A DNA stretch of 64,000 nt from Ramlibacter lithotrophicus (GCF_012184415.1 NZ_VTOX01000013.1:86425-150424); one strand, 5' to 3'; positions 18,512 to 28,581 are shown, numbered from the stretch's first letter. Notes: generated by a model not told the origin, from the sequence alone. Program-made: numbers and translations.

Positions 18512-18784
18512 AGGGAAGCTCTGAACAAATCGCGTCGCGCGCGCTCGAGACGAAAAGTGGATGATTTGTCCGCCAAATTCCTGGCCGGTGCTGGACGCAC
18601 CGGCCGGGAATTTGGTGGGCAAAGGGCCGGTTTTCGTCCGAGCCCTCCGGGACGGCGCTTTTCCGGGCGACCTGGGGTGTTACGAGACCAGGCAAGCCGT
18701 CCAGGCTTGCCTTGGGTCTCGCGCCTACCATCTCATCCCGGAAAAGCACCGTCGCGCACGGCGGGATTTGTTCAGAGCTTCCCT
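18512..18784. mobile_element. MITE-like non-coding element with terminal inverted repeats and two long hairpins
   Basis: The left end AGGGAAGCTCTGAACAAATC (18512-18531) is repeated perfectly in inverse at the right end (18765-18784), and weaker complementarity continues about 11 bp inward. Inside are two large hairpins: 18543-18643 (27-bp inner stem at 18565-18591/18597-18623 plus outer arms) and 18651-18753 (17-bp outer arms with a nested 6+8-bp hairpin at 18684-18720). No sizeable ORF is present, so it would depend on a transposase elsewhere. Flanks read TCA and TAA, so there is no exact target duplication. The IS family is not identifiable from memory. Confidence 0.75.
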
Positions 18785-19616
18785 AACCGGCGTCGCGGAA
18801 CGAGCGCAGCGGAGCGAGGGCGGGGAAGGCCGCGGGGCGCTTTTCCTTGCCCGCCTGCACGGCCTCGCGCACGTGCCGGTTGCTCCAGATCGCGCCCTGG
18901 ATCCAGCCCATCTGGCGCAGCGAGTCGTCGACGGAGTGGTCGCGCGCATAGTGGATCGCCTGCTTGGTGCCCCACACGGCCACCGGCGGCTTGGCGGCGA
19001 TTTCGCGGGCGCACTGCAGCGCCGCTGCGAGTGCCGCCTGCTGCGAGTCGAACACTTCGTTGACCAGGCCGCAGGCGAGCGCCCGCGCGGCGGGCAGGCG
19101 CCGGCCCGTGTACGCGAGCTCCTTGACGATGCCCAGCGGCACCAGCTTGGGCAGGCGCTGCAGCGTGCCGACGTCGGCCACCATGCCGATGTTGATCTCC
19201 TGGATGCAGAAGAAAGCGTCCGCCGCGGCGTAGCGGATGCAGCAGGCCGTTACCATGTCCACCGCGCCGCCGATGCAGCCGCCGTGGATCGCGGCGACCA
19301 CCGGGATGCGCAGCGTCTCGAGCTTCGTGAACGTCGCCTGCATGTCGGTGAGCAGGTCGAACACGGCGCTGCGCCCCTCGGGGGACGCGTCGTCCATGGC
19401 GATGTCGCCGCCGAAGGTCTCCAGCGCCATCCCGGCGCTGAAGTGCTTGCCGGTTGAGGAGATCACCAGTGCCCGCGCCGTGCCCTCCTCGTGCAGGCGC
19501 GTGAGCACCGCGTCGAGTTCGCGCCAGAACGCCGGATTCATGGTGTTCAGGGCTTCGGGGCGGTTCAGGACCAGGTGGGCGATGTGGTCCTGCTCGGTCA
19601 GGGTGAAGCAGTGCAT
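18783..19616 (-). CDS. Crotonase-family protein, probable delta3,5-delta2,4-dienoyl-CoA isomerase
   Basis: A 277-residue enoyl-CoA hydratase/isomerase fold protein. The oxyanion-hole regions are KHFSAGMAL and HGGCIGGAVD. The three acidic residues that define dienoyl-CoA isomerases are all present: D120, E140 (FCIQEINIG) and D148 (MVADVGTLQRLP); the ADVGTLQRLP string is diagnostic. It would rearrange double bonds during oxidation of unsaturated fatty acids. The start is ATG 19616 (MHCFTLTEQD). The stop TAG (18785-18783) is partly made of the right end of the MITE-like element, so the C-terminus may have been altered by that insertion. Confidence 0.82.
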   Translation of the reverse strand: MHCFTLTEQDHIAHLVLNRPEALNTMNPAFWRELDAVLTRLHEEGTARALVISSTGKHFSAGMALETFGGDIAMDDASPEGRSAVFDLLTDMQATFTKLETLRIPVVAAIHGGCIGGAVDMVTACCIRYAAADAFFCIQEINIGMVADVGTLQRLPKLVPLGIVKELAYTGRRLPAARALACGLVNEVFDSQQAALAAALQCAREIAAKPPVAVWGTKQAIHYARDHSVDDSLRQMGWIQGAIWSNRHVREAVQAGKEKRPAAFPALAPLRSFRDAG

Positions 19617-19631
19617 GGCGGCCTCATGAGG

Positions 19632-19662
19632 AAAAGCCGCCCGGCGGGTGCCGGACGGCTTT
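19632..19662 (-). terminator. Intrinsic terminator for the secreted repeat protein gene
   Basis: On the minus strand AAAGCCG-T-CCGGC, loop ACCC, GCCGG-G-CGGCTTTT forms a 12-bp stem with one internal mismatch followed by four Ts. It lies about 60 bp after the stop of the gene at 19721-21040 and just upstream of the crotonase start, insulating the two. A shorter T-run on the other side makes weak bidirectional action possible. Confidence 0.65.
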
Positions 19663-19720
19663 CGCAAATGTAGCGCCCGCCTGCTGCCGCGCCTGCCAAG
19701 CGGGCGACAGGCGTGCCGGT

Positions 19721-21040
19721 TCAGCCCTGGCGCTGGAACAGCGTCAGCCGCGCCTCGTTCGTGACGTCCGCCTTGGTGGCGGTCATCTGGATGTCGTAGC
19801 GCGTGCCCGGAACCGGGAACGGGGACGTGAAGCTGAATTCGAACTCGCCGTCGCGATCGGCCTGCAGCGTGCGCGAGAACACCTGCTGCGCCACGCCGAA
19901 CTGACCGACGACCGGCGGGACCGCGTCGACCCGCACATTGACCGAGGCGTGGGGCGCCGCACGGCCACGGACGTGCGTGACGTTGCCGTCCACCTGCGCC
20001 TTGTCGGTGTGGCTGAGGATGCGGATCGGCACGTTGCTGGGCGCGCTTGCGACTTCGAAGCTCCAGCTGCGCCGGATCGTATTGCCCGCACGGTCACGCG
20101 CCGTCACGTCCACGGTGTGGCGGCCCGCAGGCAGGGGCGCCCGGTAGGTAAAGGAGCGCGGATTGATGTCCGCGTCGCCGGTCACGTTGCGGCCCGACAG
20201 CATGATGCGCACGCTTTCCGGGTCGACGCCGCTGCCGCCGCGGTCGCCGAAGCGCCCCGACACCACCGTGGGCGCGCCGGCGACGACTTCGCCTTCTCGC
20301 GGCGACAGGTCACGCACCACCGGCGCGCGGTTGTCCGGCTCGGCGCGGTTGTCGGCCACCACCAGCGGGTGGTTCAGGTTGGCCGTGACGGCACGGTTGC
20401 CGGCGCGCAGCGTGGCGACCACGCGGCCATTGGGATCGAGCCGGTCGGCGCGCCGGATGGTGTAACTGCCTTCATATTGCCCGGGCCGGACCTCGCGCAG
20501 CTGGACGGGGTTGGGCACGCCAGGCAGGCTGACGAGCGCCGTGGCGCCGGGCGCGCCTTCGATGGTGAAGTTGATCTCGGCCCCCGGCTGGACGCGTTCG
20601 AGCGTGGACACCTGGAAACGCTCGATCCGCAGCGGCGGCGGGGCGACCGCGGCGGTCCGCAGCCCCGGTGGCACGTCGTAGCTGGCCGTCACCGTGCGGT
20701 TGCCGTGGCGCAGGATGGCGCGGATCTTGTCGCCGGTGTCGATGTCGTCGCTGCGGCGCACCGTGTACTCGCCGGTGTAGACGCCGCGGGCGGTCTCGCG
20801 CAGCGCGATCGGCTCGCGCACGCCGCGGATGCGGATGCTGGCGCGGGCGCGCGGCGTGCCTTCCACCGTGAAGCGCAGGTGCGATCCGGGATTGACGCCG
20901 TTGTCGCTCGTGACCTCGAGCGAGTGCACTTCAGGCGCCGCTGGCTTGGCGACCGCGGTGCCTGGGAGTGCGGTGAAGGTGAAGGCGGCCGGCGCCAGCA
21001 GGCACAGCGCCGCCACGTGGTTTCGCAGCTGTCGTTTCAT
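19721..21040 (-). CDS. Secreted protein with two homologous beta-domain repeats and an Ig-like domain
   Basis: A 439-residue exported protein of unknown function. The signal peptide ends at about residue 31 (GTAVA-KPA). Residues 38-123 and 138-224 are clearly duplicated: both read roughly PG-x-F-T-[VI]-E-G-[TA]-P, then GEYTVRR / GSYTIRR, then ATLRAGNR-type strands. Residues ~240-340 look like a bacterial Ig domain (AGRHTVDVTARDRAGNTIRRSW), and a last beta-rich region follows to the end. The layout suggests a periplasmic or surface adhesion or scaffold protein. AGGGG precedes the ATG, and a terminator follows. Confidence 0.7.
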   Translation of the reverse strand: MKRQLRNHVAALCLLAPAAFTFTALPGTAVAKPAAPEVHSLEVTSDNGVNPGSHLRFTVEGTPRARASIRIRGVREPIALRETARGVYTGEYTVRRSDDIDTGDKIRAILRHGNRTVTASYDVPPGLRTAAVAPPPLRIERFQVSTLERVQPGAEINFTIEGAPGATALVSLPGVPNPVQLREVRPGQYEGSYTIRRADRLDPNGRVVATLRAGNRAVTANLNHPLVVADNRAEPDNRAPVVRDLSPREGEVVAGAPTVVSGRFGDRGGSGVDPESVRIMLSGRNVTGDADINPRSFTYRAPLPAGRHTVDVTARDRAGNTIRRSWSFEVASAPSNVPIRILSHTDKAQVDGNVTHVRGRAAPHASVNVRVDAVPPVVGQFGVAQQVFSRTLQADRDGEFEFSFTSPFPVPGTRYDIQMTATKADVTNEARLTLFQRQG

Positions 21041-21158
21041 CTCGAACCCCTGAAAGTGGTATTGAGACCGAAGGTAAGCCGGCTACGGCCGCGCTGGTGT
21101 AAGGCGAAAGCGGTCGCGCCGGTAGGACGCCGTCAAGTGAACAGCGGCGCGCCCGCCT

Positions 21159-22379
21159 TCATTGGCCGAAGAGGTCCGGGGTCCAGGCCGGCTGCGGTTC
21201 CTGCACGCGCACGGCCGTCGCCGTTGCGTCCGCGGCGCCGGCCTTCACCAGCTTGCCGACGCGCACGCCCAGCAGCCGCAGGCGGCGCCCGAGATCGACC
21301 CGCTTGAGGCACTGCCCCGCGACCCGTCGGATGGTGGCCGCGTCCGCGGTCGCGTATTCGATGGTGGAGTCGCGCGTGGCGGTGCGGAAATCGTCGTAGC
21401 GCAACTTGATGCCGATGGTCTTGCCGGCGTACCCCTTGCGCTGCAGGTCGGCCGCGACCTGCAGGCACAGCTGCGTGAACACCTCGCCGAGCTCGGCGCG
21501 GTCGCGCACGGCATGCAGGTCGCGCTCGAACGTCGTCTCGCGGCTCATCGAGACCGGCTCGCTCTCGGTGACCACCGGCCGGTCGTCGCGGCCCCACGCC
21601 GCGTCATGCAGCCACTGACCGGTCCCCGACCCGAAATTGTCGATCAGCCAGTCCAGGGGCTGCGCGGCGATGTCGCCGATGGTGTGCAGGTGCAGTCCGG
21701 CCAGCCGGGCGTCGGTCTTCGGTCCGATGCCGTTGATCTTGCGCGCCGGCAGCGGCCAGATCTTCGACGCGATGTCGGCCTCGTACACGATGGAGATGCC
21801 GTTGGGCTTGTTGAACTCGCTGGCCATCTTCGCCACGAGCTTGTTCGGCGCCACGCCCAGCGAGCAGGTGAGGCCGGTGCGCTCGAAGATGGCGCGCTGG
21901 ATCAGGCGCGCCAGGACCCGGCCCCCTTCGCGCTGGCCGCCGGGCACGTCCGTGAAATCGATGTAGACCTCGTCGATCCCGCGGTCCTCGACGACCGGGG
22001 CGATCTCGGCGATGGTGCTCTTGAACAGGCGCGAGAAGCGGCGCACCTCGTCGAAGTCGACCGGCAGCACGATCGCCTGCGGGCACAGTTTCGCCGCCTT
22101 CATCATGCCCATCGCCGAGCCGACGCCGAACTGGCGGGCGGGATAGGTGGCCGTGGTGATCACCCCGCGGCCCACGTAATCGCGCAGCAGCGGGAATGCC
22201 GCCGCCGGGATCTCGCTCAGGGGAAGATCGGCGTGGGCCTGCAGCACCGCGTCGTCGACGGAGCGCCGGCCGCCGCCGATCACCACCGGCAGCCCGCGCA
22301 ACTGCGGATACCGCAGCAACTCCACCGACGCGAAGAAGGCGTCCATGTCGAGGTGGGCGATGCGGCGGAGCTTGGTCAC
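21159..22379 (-). CDS. dinB: DNA polymerase IV (Y family)
   Basis: A 406-residue error-prone translesion polymerase. The catalytic motif LDMDAFFASVE (residues 10-20) supplies two acidic metal ligands and RGIDEVYIDFTD the third. Note GIDE where most DinB proteins have SIDE. The helix-hairpin-helix region is INGIGPKTDARL, the little-finger domain follows, and the C-terminal PDLFGQ is a plausible beta-clamp-binding tail. It is divergent from the DUF4440-like gene with 39 bp between starts. No clear LexA box was seen. Confidence 0.92.
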   Translation of the reverse strand: MTKLRRIAHLDMDAFFASVELLRYPQLRGLPVVIGGGRRSVDDAVLQAHADLPLSEIPAAAFPLLRDYVGRGVITTATYPARQFGVGSAMGMMKAAKLCPQAIVLPVDFDEVRRFSRLFKSTIAEIAPVVEDRGIDEVYIDFTDVPGGQREGGRVLARLIQRAIFERTGLTCSLGVAPNKLVAKMASEFNKPNGISIVYEADIASKIWPLPARKINGIGPKTDARLAGLHLHTIGDIAAQPLDWLIDNFGSGTGQWLHDAAWGRDDRPVVTESEPVSMSRETTFERDLHAVRDRAELGEVFTQLCLQVAADLQRKGYAGKTIGIKLRYDDFRTATRDSTIEYATADAATIRRVAGQCLKRVDLGRRLRLLGVRVGKLVKAGAADATATAVRVQEPQPAWTPDLFGQ

Positions 22380-22418
22380 AATCTGGATTTTCGCAAGAAC
22401 GGACGAACGGAGACAGGC

Positions 22419-22889
22419 ATGGCACGATCGATCTGGTGGGCGGCGGGCGGCGCCGCGCTCTCGGCATGCACCCTGGCCATGGCGCAGGGTGGGGGCGGCG
22501 CCCTCGGCAACGACGAACTGCGGCGGCAGGTCATGGAGGTCGAGCGCGCCTTCGCGAAGACCATGGCCGACCGCGACCTGCGCGCGTTCGCCGGGTTCGT
22601 CTCGGACGAAGCGGTCTTTTTCTCAGGTCCGACGCCGCTGCGGGGCAAGGAGCAGGTGGTCGCGTGGTGGGCGCGCTTCTACGAGGGCGCGCAGGCGCCG
22701 TTTTCCTGGGAGCCGGCCGAGGTCGAGGTCCTCGCGTCCGGCGACCTGGCGCTCAGTTCCGGGCCGGTGCGCGATCCGGCCGGCAAGCTGGTGGCCCGCT
22801 TCACCTCGGTGTGGCGCCTCGAGGCGCCGGGACAGTGGCGCGTGGTCTTCGACAAGGGCAGCCCGGCCGCGGAGGCCGCCAGCCGGTGA
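22419..22889 (+). CDS. Exported SnoaL/DUF4440-like (NTF2-fold) protein
   Basis: A 156-residue protein with an export signal. The hydrophobic leader contains LSAC at residues 14-17, a possible lipobox, but AMAQ further on is an alternative signal peptidase I site. The mature part has the NTF2/DUF4440 pattern: REL-like start (VERAFAKTMADRDLRAFAGFVSDEAVFF), GKEQVVAWWARFYEG, and a C-terminal VWRLEAPGQWRVVFDKG. Such domains are ligand-binding or ketosteroid-isomerase-like; the ligand is unknown. A GGAGAC ribosome site precedes ATG 22419. Confidence 0.75.
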   Translation: MARSIWWAAGGAALSACTLAMAQGGGGALGNDELRRQVMEVERAFAKTMADRDLRAFAGFVSDEAVFFSGPTPLRGKEQVVAWWARFYEGAQAPFSWEPAEVEVLASGDLALSSGPVRDPAGKLVARFTSVWRLEAPGQWRVVFDKGSPAAEAASR

Positions 22890-22892
22890 CGT

Positions 22893-24041
22893 TCAGTACC
22901 TGCCGGGCATCAGGATGCTGCGATCGACCGTGTTGATGTCGGTGCGGCCGCAGAAGGCCATCGTCAGGTCCAGCTCCTTGTGGATGATCTTCAGCGCGGC
23001 CTCGACGCCGGCTTCGCCCATCGCCCCCAGGCCGTACACCATCGCCCGGCCGATGTAAGTGCCCTTGGCGCCCAGGGCCACCGCCTTGAGCACGTGCTGG
23101 CCGGACCGGATCCCGCCGTCCATGTGGACCTCGATCCTGTGGCCGACTGCCTCGACGATCTCCGGCAGTGCGGAAATGGACGAAGGCGCGCCATCGAGCT
23201 GGCGGCCGCCGTGGTTCGAAACGATCAGCGCGTCGGCGCCGCTGTCGACGGCCAGCCGCGCATCCTCCACGTCCTGGATGCCCTTGAGGATCAGCGTGCC
23301 GCCCCAGCGCTTCTTGATCCATTCGACGTCCGCCCACGACAGCGCCGGGTCGAACTGCCTGGCCGTCCACTCCGACAGCGATCCCATGTTCTCCACGCCC
23401 TTCACGTGGCCGACGATGTTGCGGAACTCGCGGCGCGGCGTGCCCAGCATGCCCATGCACCAGCGCGGCTTGGTCATCATGTTCAGGATGTTGGGCAGCG
23501 TCAGTTTGGGCGGCGCGGACAGGCCGTTCTTCAGGTCCTTGTGGCGCTGGCCGATGATCTGCAGGTCCAGCGTCACGACCAGCGCCGAGCAGTTGGCCGC
23601 CTTGGCGCGGTCGATCAGGCGCTCGATGAAATCGCGGTCGCGCATCACGTACAGCTGGAACCAGAAGGGATGGTTGCCGGTGGCCTGCGCGACGTCCTCG
23701 ATCGAGCAGATGCTCATGGTGGACAGCGTGAACGGAATGCCGAACTTCTTCGCCGCGCGGGCGACCAGGATCTCGCCGTCCGCGTGCTGCATGCCGGTGA
23801 GGCCCACCGGCGCGATCGCGACCGGCATCGCCACCGGCTGGCCGACCATCGTCGTGCGCGTGGTGCGGTTCTCCAGGTTCACGGCGACCCGCTGGCGCAG
23901 CAGGATCTTGTCGAAATCGGCTTCGTTCGCGCGATAGGTGCTCTCGGTCCAGGAACCGGTGTCGGCGTAGTCGTAGAACATGCGCGGCACGCGCCGCTGC
24001 GCCAGGACGCGCAGGTCCTCGATGCTGGTGATCACTGTCAA
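22893..24041 (-). CDS. lldD: FMN-dependent alpha-hydroxy-acid (L-lactate) dehydrogenase
   Basis: A 382-residue flavoenzyme of the L-lactate dehydrogenase/glycolate oxidase family, passing electrons to the respiratory chain. FMN-binding and catalytic motifs include PVAIAPVGLTGM, WFQLYVMRDRDF, the segment VSNHGGRQLDGAPSS with the catalytic His and Arg, and DGGIRSGQHVLKAVALGA. The TTG at 24041 is preferred because AGGAGAG lies about eight bases upstream; a GTG two codons on is the alternative. Substrate could be L-lactate or another 2-hydroxy acid. It lies 40 bp after argH in the same direction. Confidence 0.88.
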   Translation of the reverse strand: MTVITSIEDLRVLAQRRVPRMFYDYADTGSWTESTYRANEADFDKILLRQRVAVNLENRTTRTTMVGQPVAMPVAIAPVGLTGMQHADGEILVARAAKKFGIPFTLSTMSICSIEDVAQATGNHPFWFQLYVMRDRDFIERLIDRAKAANCSALVVTLDLQIIGQRHKDLKNGLSAPPKLTLPNILNMMTKPRWCMGMLGTPRREFRNIVGHVKGVENMGSLSEWTARQFDPALSWADVEWIKKRWGGTLILKGIQDVEDARLAVDSGADALIVSNHGGRQLDGAPSSISALPEIVEAVGHRIEVHMDGGIRSGQHVLKAVALGAKGTYIGRAMVYGLGAMGEAGVEAALKIIHKELDLTMAFCGRTDINTVDRSILMPGRY

Positions 24042-24081
24042 GGCCGGTCTCTCCTCGTTGTTCTCGTTCTGCGGGATGCCA

Positions 24082-25473
<1,392 letters not shown>

Positions 25474-25564
25474 GGTTCGGGGGCGGTGCCGCCTGTCCGC
25501 GACGGCCGGAAGGCCATGGAAAGGCTGGGATCACCAATAATGGGGACGAAGCAGACGTCCCGCT

Positions 25565-26605
25565 ATGAAGGATTCCCAAATTCTATCGGCGTTCCATGAC
25601 CTCCCGGGCCGGCCGGCCGCGGCCGCCCCGGCACCGGTCCTGGTCTTCGACGCCTGCCACGTCGGCGTGGTGCTGCGGGCCGTGCTGTTCGTCGAGGGCG
25701 TCATCGGCGCCGGTGCCATGTTCGGTGCGGCCAGCCCGGTCGACTGGCTGTGGCGGATGGCGTTCCTGAGCGGCGCGGCGCTGCCGGGCACGCTCGCCTG
25801 GCTGGTCGTCGCCTGCAGCCTCAAGAACGTGCTGGCGCGGCTGCGGCCGCGGGTGCAGCACGCTTTCGGCGTGGTGCTGGGCGCGCTGGCCGGCGCCTTC
25901 GGCTGCGCCTTGGTCGCGCTCGGCGACCTCCTGCAAGCCGGCGTGCCGTGGGTGGCGTCCGCGGTCACCGGGGCCTTGCTCGCCGCCGCGCTCGTGACGG
26001 CCCTGGTCCTGCGGGCCAAGGGCCGGATGCCGGCCGATACCGCCGCGCAACTGGCGGAGCTGCAGGCCCGCATCCGGCCGCACTTCCTGTTCAACACCCT
26101 GAACAGCGCGATCGCCCTGGTGCGCGAGGACCCGGCCCGCGCCGAGGCGATCCTCGAGGACCTGAGCGACCTCTTCCGCCACGCCCTGGCCGCGCGCACC
26201 GAATCGGTGACGCTCGCCGACGAGATCGGCCTCGCCCGGCGCTACCTGGCCATCGAGCAGGTGCGGTTCGGCGACCGGCTGCAGGTGGAATGGTCGCTCG
26301 ATCCGCGCGCGGGCGGCGCCCGCGTGCCGCCCCTGCTGCTGCAGCCGCTGGTGGAGAATGCCGTCAAGCACGGCGTCGAGCCGAGCCCGCAGGGCGCGCA
26401 GGTGAAGATCAGCACCCAGCGCCGCGGCGGCAGCGTGGTCATCAAGGTGACGAACACGGTCCCGGCGGGGCAGGGGCGGGGGGGCAACGGCGTGGCGCAG
26501 GCCAACGTGCGCGACCGGCTGCAGCTCCTGCACGACGTGCAGGCGCAGTTCCAGACGGTGCTGCAGAACGGGATTTACCAGGTGCGCATGGAGGTGCCGG
26601 CCTGA
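25565..26605 (+). CDS. Sensor histidine kinase, LytS/AlgZ type
   Basis: A 346-residue membrane kinase. Four hydrophobic segments lie between about residues 30 and 150. The cytoplasmic His_kinase domain has the phosphoacceptor H173 in RIRPHFLFNTLNSA, and the ATP-binding region has LQPLVENAVKHGVEP and a glycine-rich loop GQGRGGNGVAQANVRDRL. No periplasmic sensor domain is evident, so it probably senses through the membrane. It pairs with the LytTR regulator 16 bp downstream. An AlgZ/FimS-like role is likely. Confidence 0.87.
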   Translation: MKDSQILSAFHDLPGRPAAAAPAPVLVFDACHVGVVLRAVLFVEGVIGAGAMFGAASPVDWLWRMAFLSGAALPGTLAWLVVACSLKNVLARLRPRVQHAFGVVLGALAGAFGCALVALGDLLQAGVPWVASAVTGALLAAALVTALVLRAKGRMPADTAAQLAELQARIRPHFLFNTLNSAIALVREDPARAEAILEDLSDLFRHALAARTESVTLADEIGLARRYLAIEQVRFGDRLQVEWSLDPRAGGARVPPLLLQPLVENAVKHGVEPSPQGAQVKISTQRRGGSVVIKVTNTVPAGQGRGGNGVAQANVRDRLQLLHDVQAQFQTVLQNGIYQVRMEVPA

Positions 26606-26621
26606 AGCCGGCAGGACGGCG

Positions 26622-27359
26622 ATGACCCTGAACGTGCTGCTGGTGGACGACGAGGCGCTGGCCCGCGCGCGGCTGCGGACGCTGCTGGCCGAGTGCGATG
26701 CACCGGCGGCGGTGCCGGCCGGCGAGGCGGCGAACGCGGCGCAGGCAATGGAACTGCTGCTGCGGCAGCCGGTGGACGCCGTGCTGCTGGATATCCACAT
26801 GCCCGGCGCCGACGGCCTGGCGCTGGCGCAGGCGCTGCGCGGCATGCCGCGGCCGCCCGCGGTGGTGTTCGTGACCGCGCACGCGGAACATGCGGTGGCT
26901 GCCTTCGAGCTCGAGGCCCTGGACTACCTCACCAAGCCGGTGCGCCGCGAACGGCTGCAGGCGGCGCTACAGAAGGTCCAGCGGGCCGTGCTGGCGCGCG
27001 GCGACGCGCCGGCGGCGGCGCCGGAGGCCCTGCTCATACACGACCGCGGACGCACGGAGCGCGTGCCGATCGACGAGGTGCTGTATTTCAAGGCCGAACT
27101 GAAATACGTCACCGTGCGCACCAGCGCCAGAAGCTATATCCTCGATGCTTCGCTGAGCGAGCTGGAAGAGCGCCATGCCGCGCATTTCCTGCGCGTGCAC
27201 CGCAATGCCCTGGTGGCGCGCCGCGCCCTGCGTGCGCTGGAGCGCCACGACGATCCGGAAGAGGGCGAGGGCTGGGCGGTGCGGCTCACCGGCGTCGACG
27301 ACATCGTCGCGGTCTCGCGGCGGCAGCTCGGCGCGGTGCGCGAGGCGCTCGCGATGTGA
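26622..27359 (+). CDS. Response regulator, LytTR (AlgR) family
   Basis: A 245-residue transcription factor. The receiver domain (residues 1-120) has the acidic pair DD at 9-10, phosphoacceptor D57 in VLLDIHMPGADG, and the conserved Lys in YLTKPVRRERL. The LytTR DNA-binding domain covers about 140-240 (IDEVLYFKAELKYVTVRT, FLRVHRNALVAR). It is cognate to the kinase just upstream; together they resemble AlgZ/AlgR. The downstream permease genes are possible targets, but no LytTR direct-repeat site was identified. Confidence 0.9.
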   Translation: MTLNVLLVDDEALARARLRTLLAECDAPAAVPAGEAANAAQAMELLLRQPVDAVLLDIHMPGADGLALAQALRGMPRPPAVVFVTAHAEHAVAAFELEALDYLTKPVRRERLQAALQKVQRAVLARGDAPAAAPEALLIHDRGRTERVPIDEVLYFKAELKYVTVRTSARSYILDASLSELEERHAAHFLRVHRNALVARRALRALERHDDPEEGEGWAVRLTGVDDIVAVSRRQLGAVREALAM

Positions 27360-27393
27360 GCGGCGGCACCACCGGCAGACACAAGGGAGTCCG

Positions 27394-28566
27394 ATGCAAG
27401 AACCAGGCGAGGAAGTGAAACCGGCGGCGGCGCCCCTGGCCGCCGACCCCGAGGACCCTTCGCACGCGCTGCTGCACGTTCCCGTCAACGTGCGCAGCAT
27501 GTCCCTGGTGATGCTCGCGGTCCTCGCATCGCTCGCCATCCTGCACTGGGCCGCCGCCTTCTTCATCCCGGTGATGGTGGGATTCCTGTTCAGTTACGCG
27601 TTGTCGCCGATCGTCGACTGGCTCGAACGCTGGCGCGTTCCGCGCGCCGTCAGCGCCGCGGTGCTGATCCTGGGCATCCTGGGCGGGGCCGGCGCCTCGC
27701 TGTATTCCTTCAGCGACGACGCCAACGAGCTCGTCGGGTCGCTGCCGCAGGCCGCCCGCAAGCTGCGCGACTCGCTGAAGTCGCACAACGGGCGCCAGGA
27801 GAGCGCGCTCGGCACGGTGCAGAAGGCGGCGGCGCAACTGGAACAGGCGGCGAAGGAGGCCAGCCCCGCCACCCCGACGGCACGCGGCGTGCAGCGCGTG
27901 GTGATCGAGAAGCCGGCGTTCGACCTGCGCGACTACCTGTGGAGCGGCACCCTGGGCCTGGCGAGCCTCATCGGACAGATCACGGTGGTGACCTTCCTCA
28001 CCTACTTCCTGCTGCTCTCGGGCGACACGTTCCGGCGCAAGCTGGTGAAGATCACCGGCCGCACCTTGAGCGACAAGAAGATCACCGTGCAGGCGCTCGA
28101 CGAAATCCACGGGCAGATCCAGCGCTACCTGCTGGTGCAGCTGTTCGCCAGCCTGCTGGTGGGCGTGACCACCGCGCTCGCCTTCTGGGCGCTGGGGCTG
28201 GAGCACGCAGCGGTGTGGGGTTTCGCCGCGGCCATCCTGAACCTGGTGCCCTACATCGGGTCGGTGCTGGTGACCGGCGCCGCCGGCCTGATCGCCTTCG
28301 TGCAGTTCGGCTCGGTCAACATGGCGATGGCCGTCGCCGGCGTTTCCCTGCTGATCAACACGCTGGAAGGCAACCTGCTCGTGCCCTGGCTCACCAGCAG
28401 GGCCGGCCGGATGAACCCGGTCGCCGTGTTCATCGGCGTGCTGGGCTGGGGCTGGTTGTGGGGCGTGTGGGGACTGCTCCTTGGCATCCCGATCCTGATG
28501 GTGGTCAAGGCCGTGTGCGACCGGGTCGACGACCTCAAGCCGATCGGCGAACTGCTCGGCACCTGA
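27394..28566 (+). CDS. AI-2E family (PerM/YdiK) membrane permease
   Basis: A 390-residue inner-membrane protein with about eight segments. The family pattern is seen in PVMVGFLFSYALSPIVDWLERWRVPR, the large soluble loop at residues ~110-185, and the C-terminal NLVPYIGSVLVTGAAGLIAF ... NTLEGNLLVPWLTSRAGRMNPVAVF. Family members have been linked to autoinducer-2 export, Na+/H+ exchange or general efflux, so the substrate is open. An AAGGGAGT ribosome site precedes the ATG. It lies 34 bp behind the response regulator in the same direction. Confidence 0.87.
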   Translation: MQEPGEEVKPAAAPLAADPEDPSHALLHVPVNVRSMSLVMLAVLASLAILHWAAAFFIPVMVGFLFSYALSPIVDWLERWRVPRAVSAAVLILGILGGAGASLYSFSDDANELVGSLPQAARKLRDSLKSHNGRQESALGTVQKAAAQLEQAAKEASPATPTARGVQRVVIEKPAFDLRDYLWSGTLGLASLIGQITVVTFLTYFLLLSGDTFRRKLVKITGRTLSDKKITVQALDEIHGQIQRYLLVQLFASLLVGVTTALAFWALGLEHAAVWGFAAAILNLVPYIGSVLVTGAAGLIAFVQFGSVNMAMAVAGVSLLINTLEGNLLVPWLTSRAGRMNPVAVFIGVLGWGWLWGVWGLLLGIPILMVVKAVCDRVDDLKPIGELLGT

Positions 28567-28581
28567 CGCGAGGAACTGGCA

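Noticed and set aside
18531..18760. Small ORFs across the inverted-repeat element
   Set aside because: They run through hairpin arms in several frames with equal openness and have no ribosome site or family resemblance.
21041..21158. A regulatory element between dinB and the secreted protein gene, such as a LexA box
   Set aside because: No CTGT-N8-ACAG type site was seen here or upstream of dinB.
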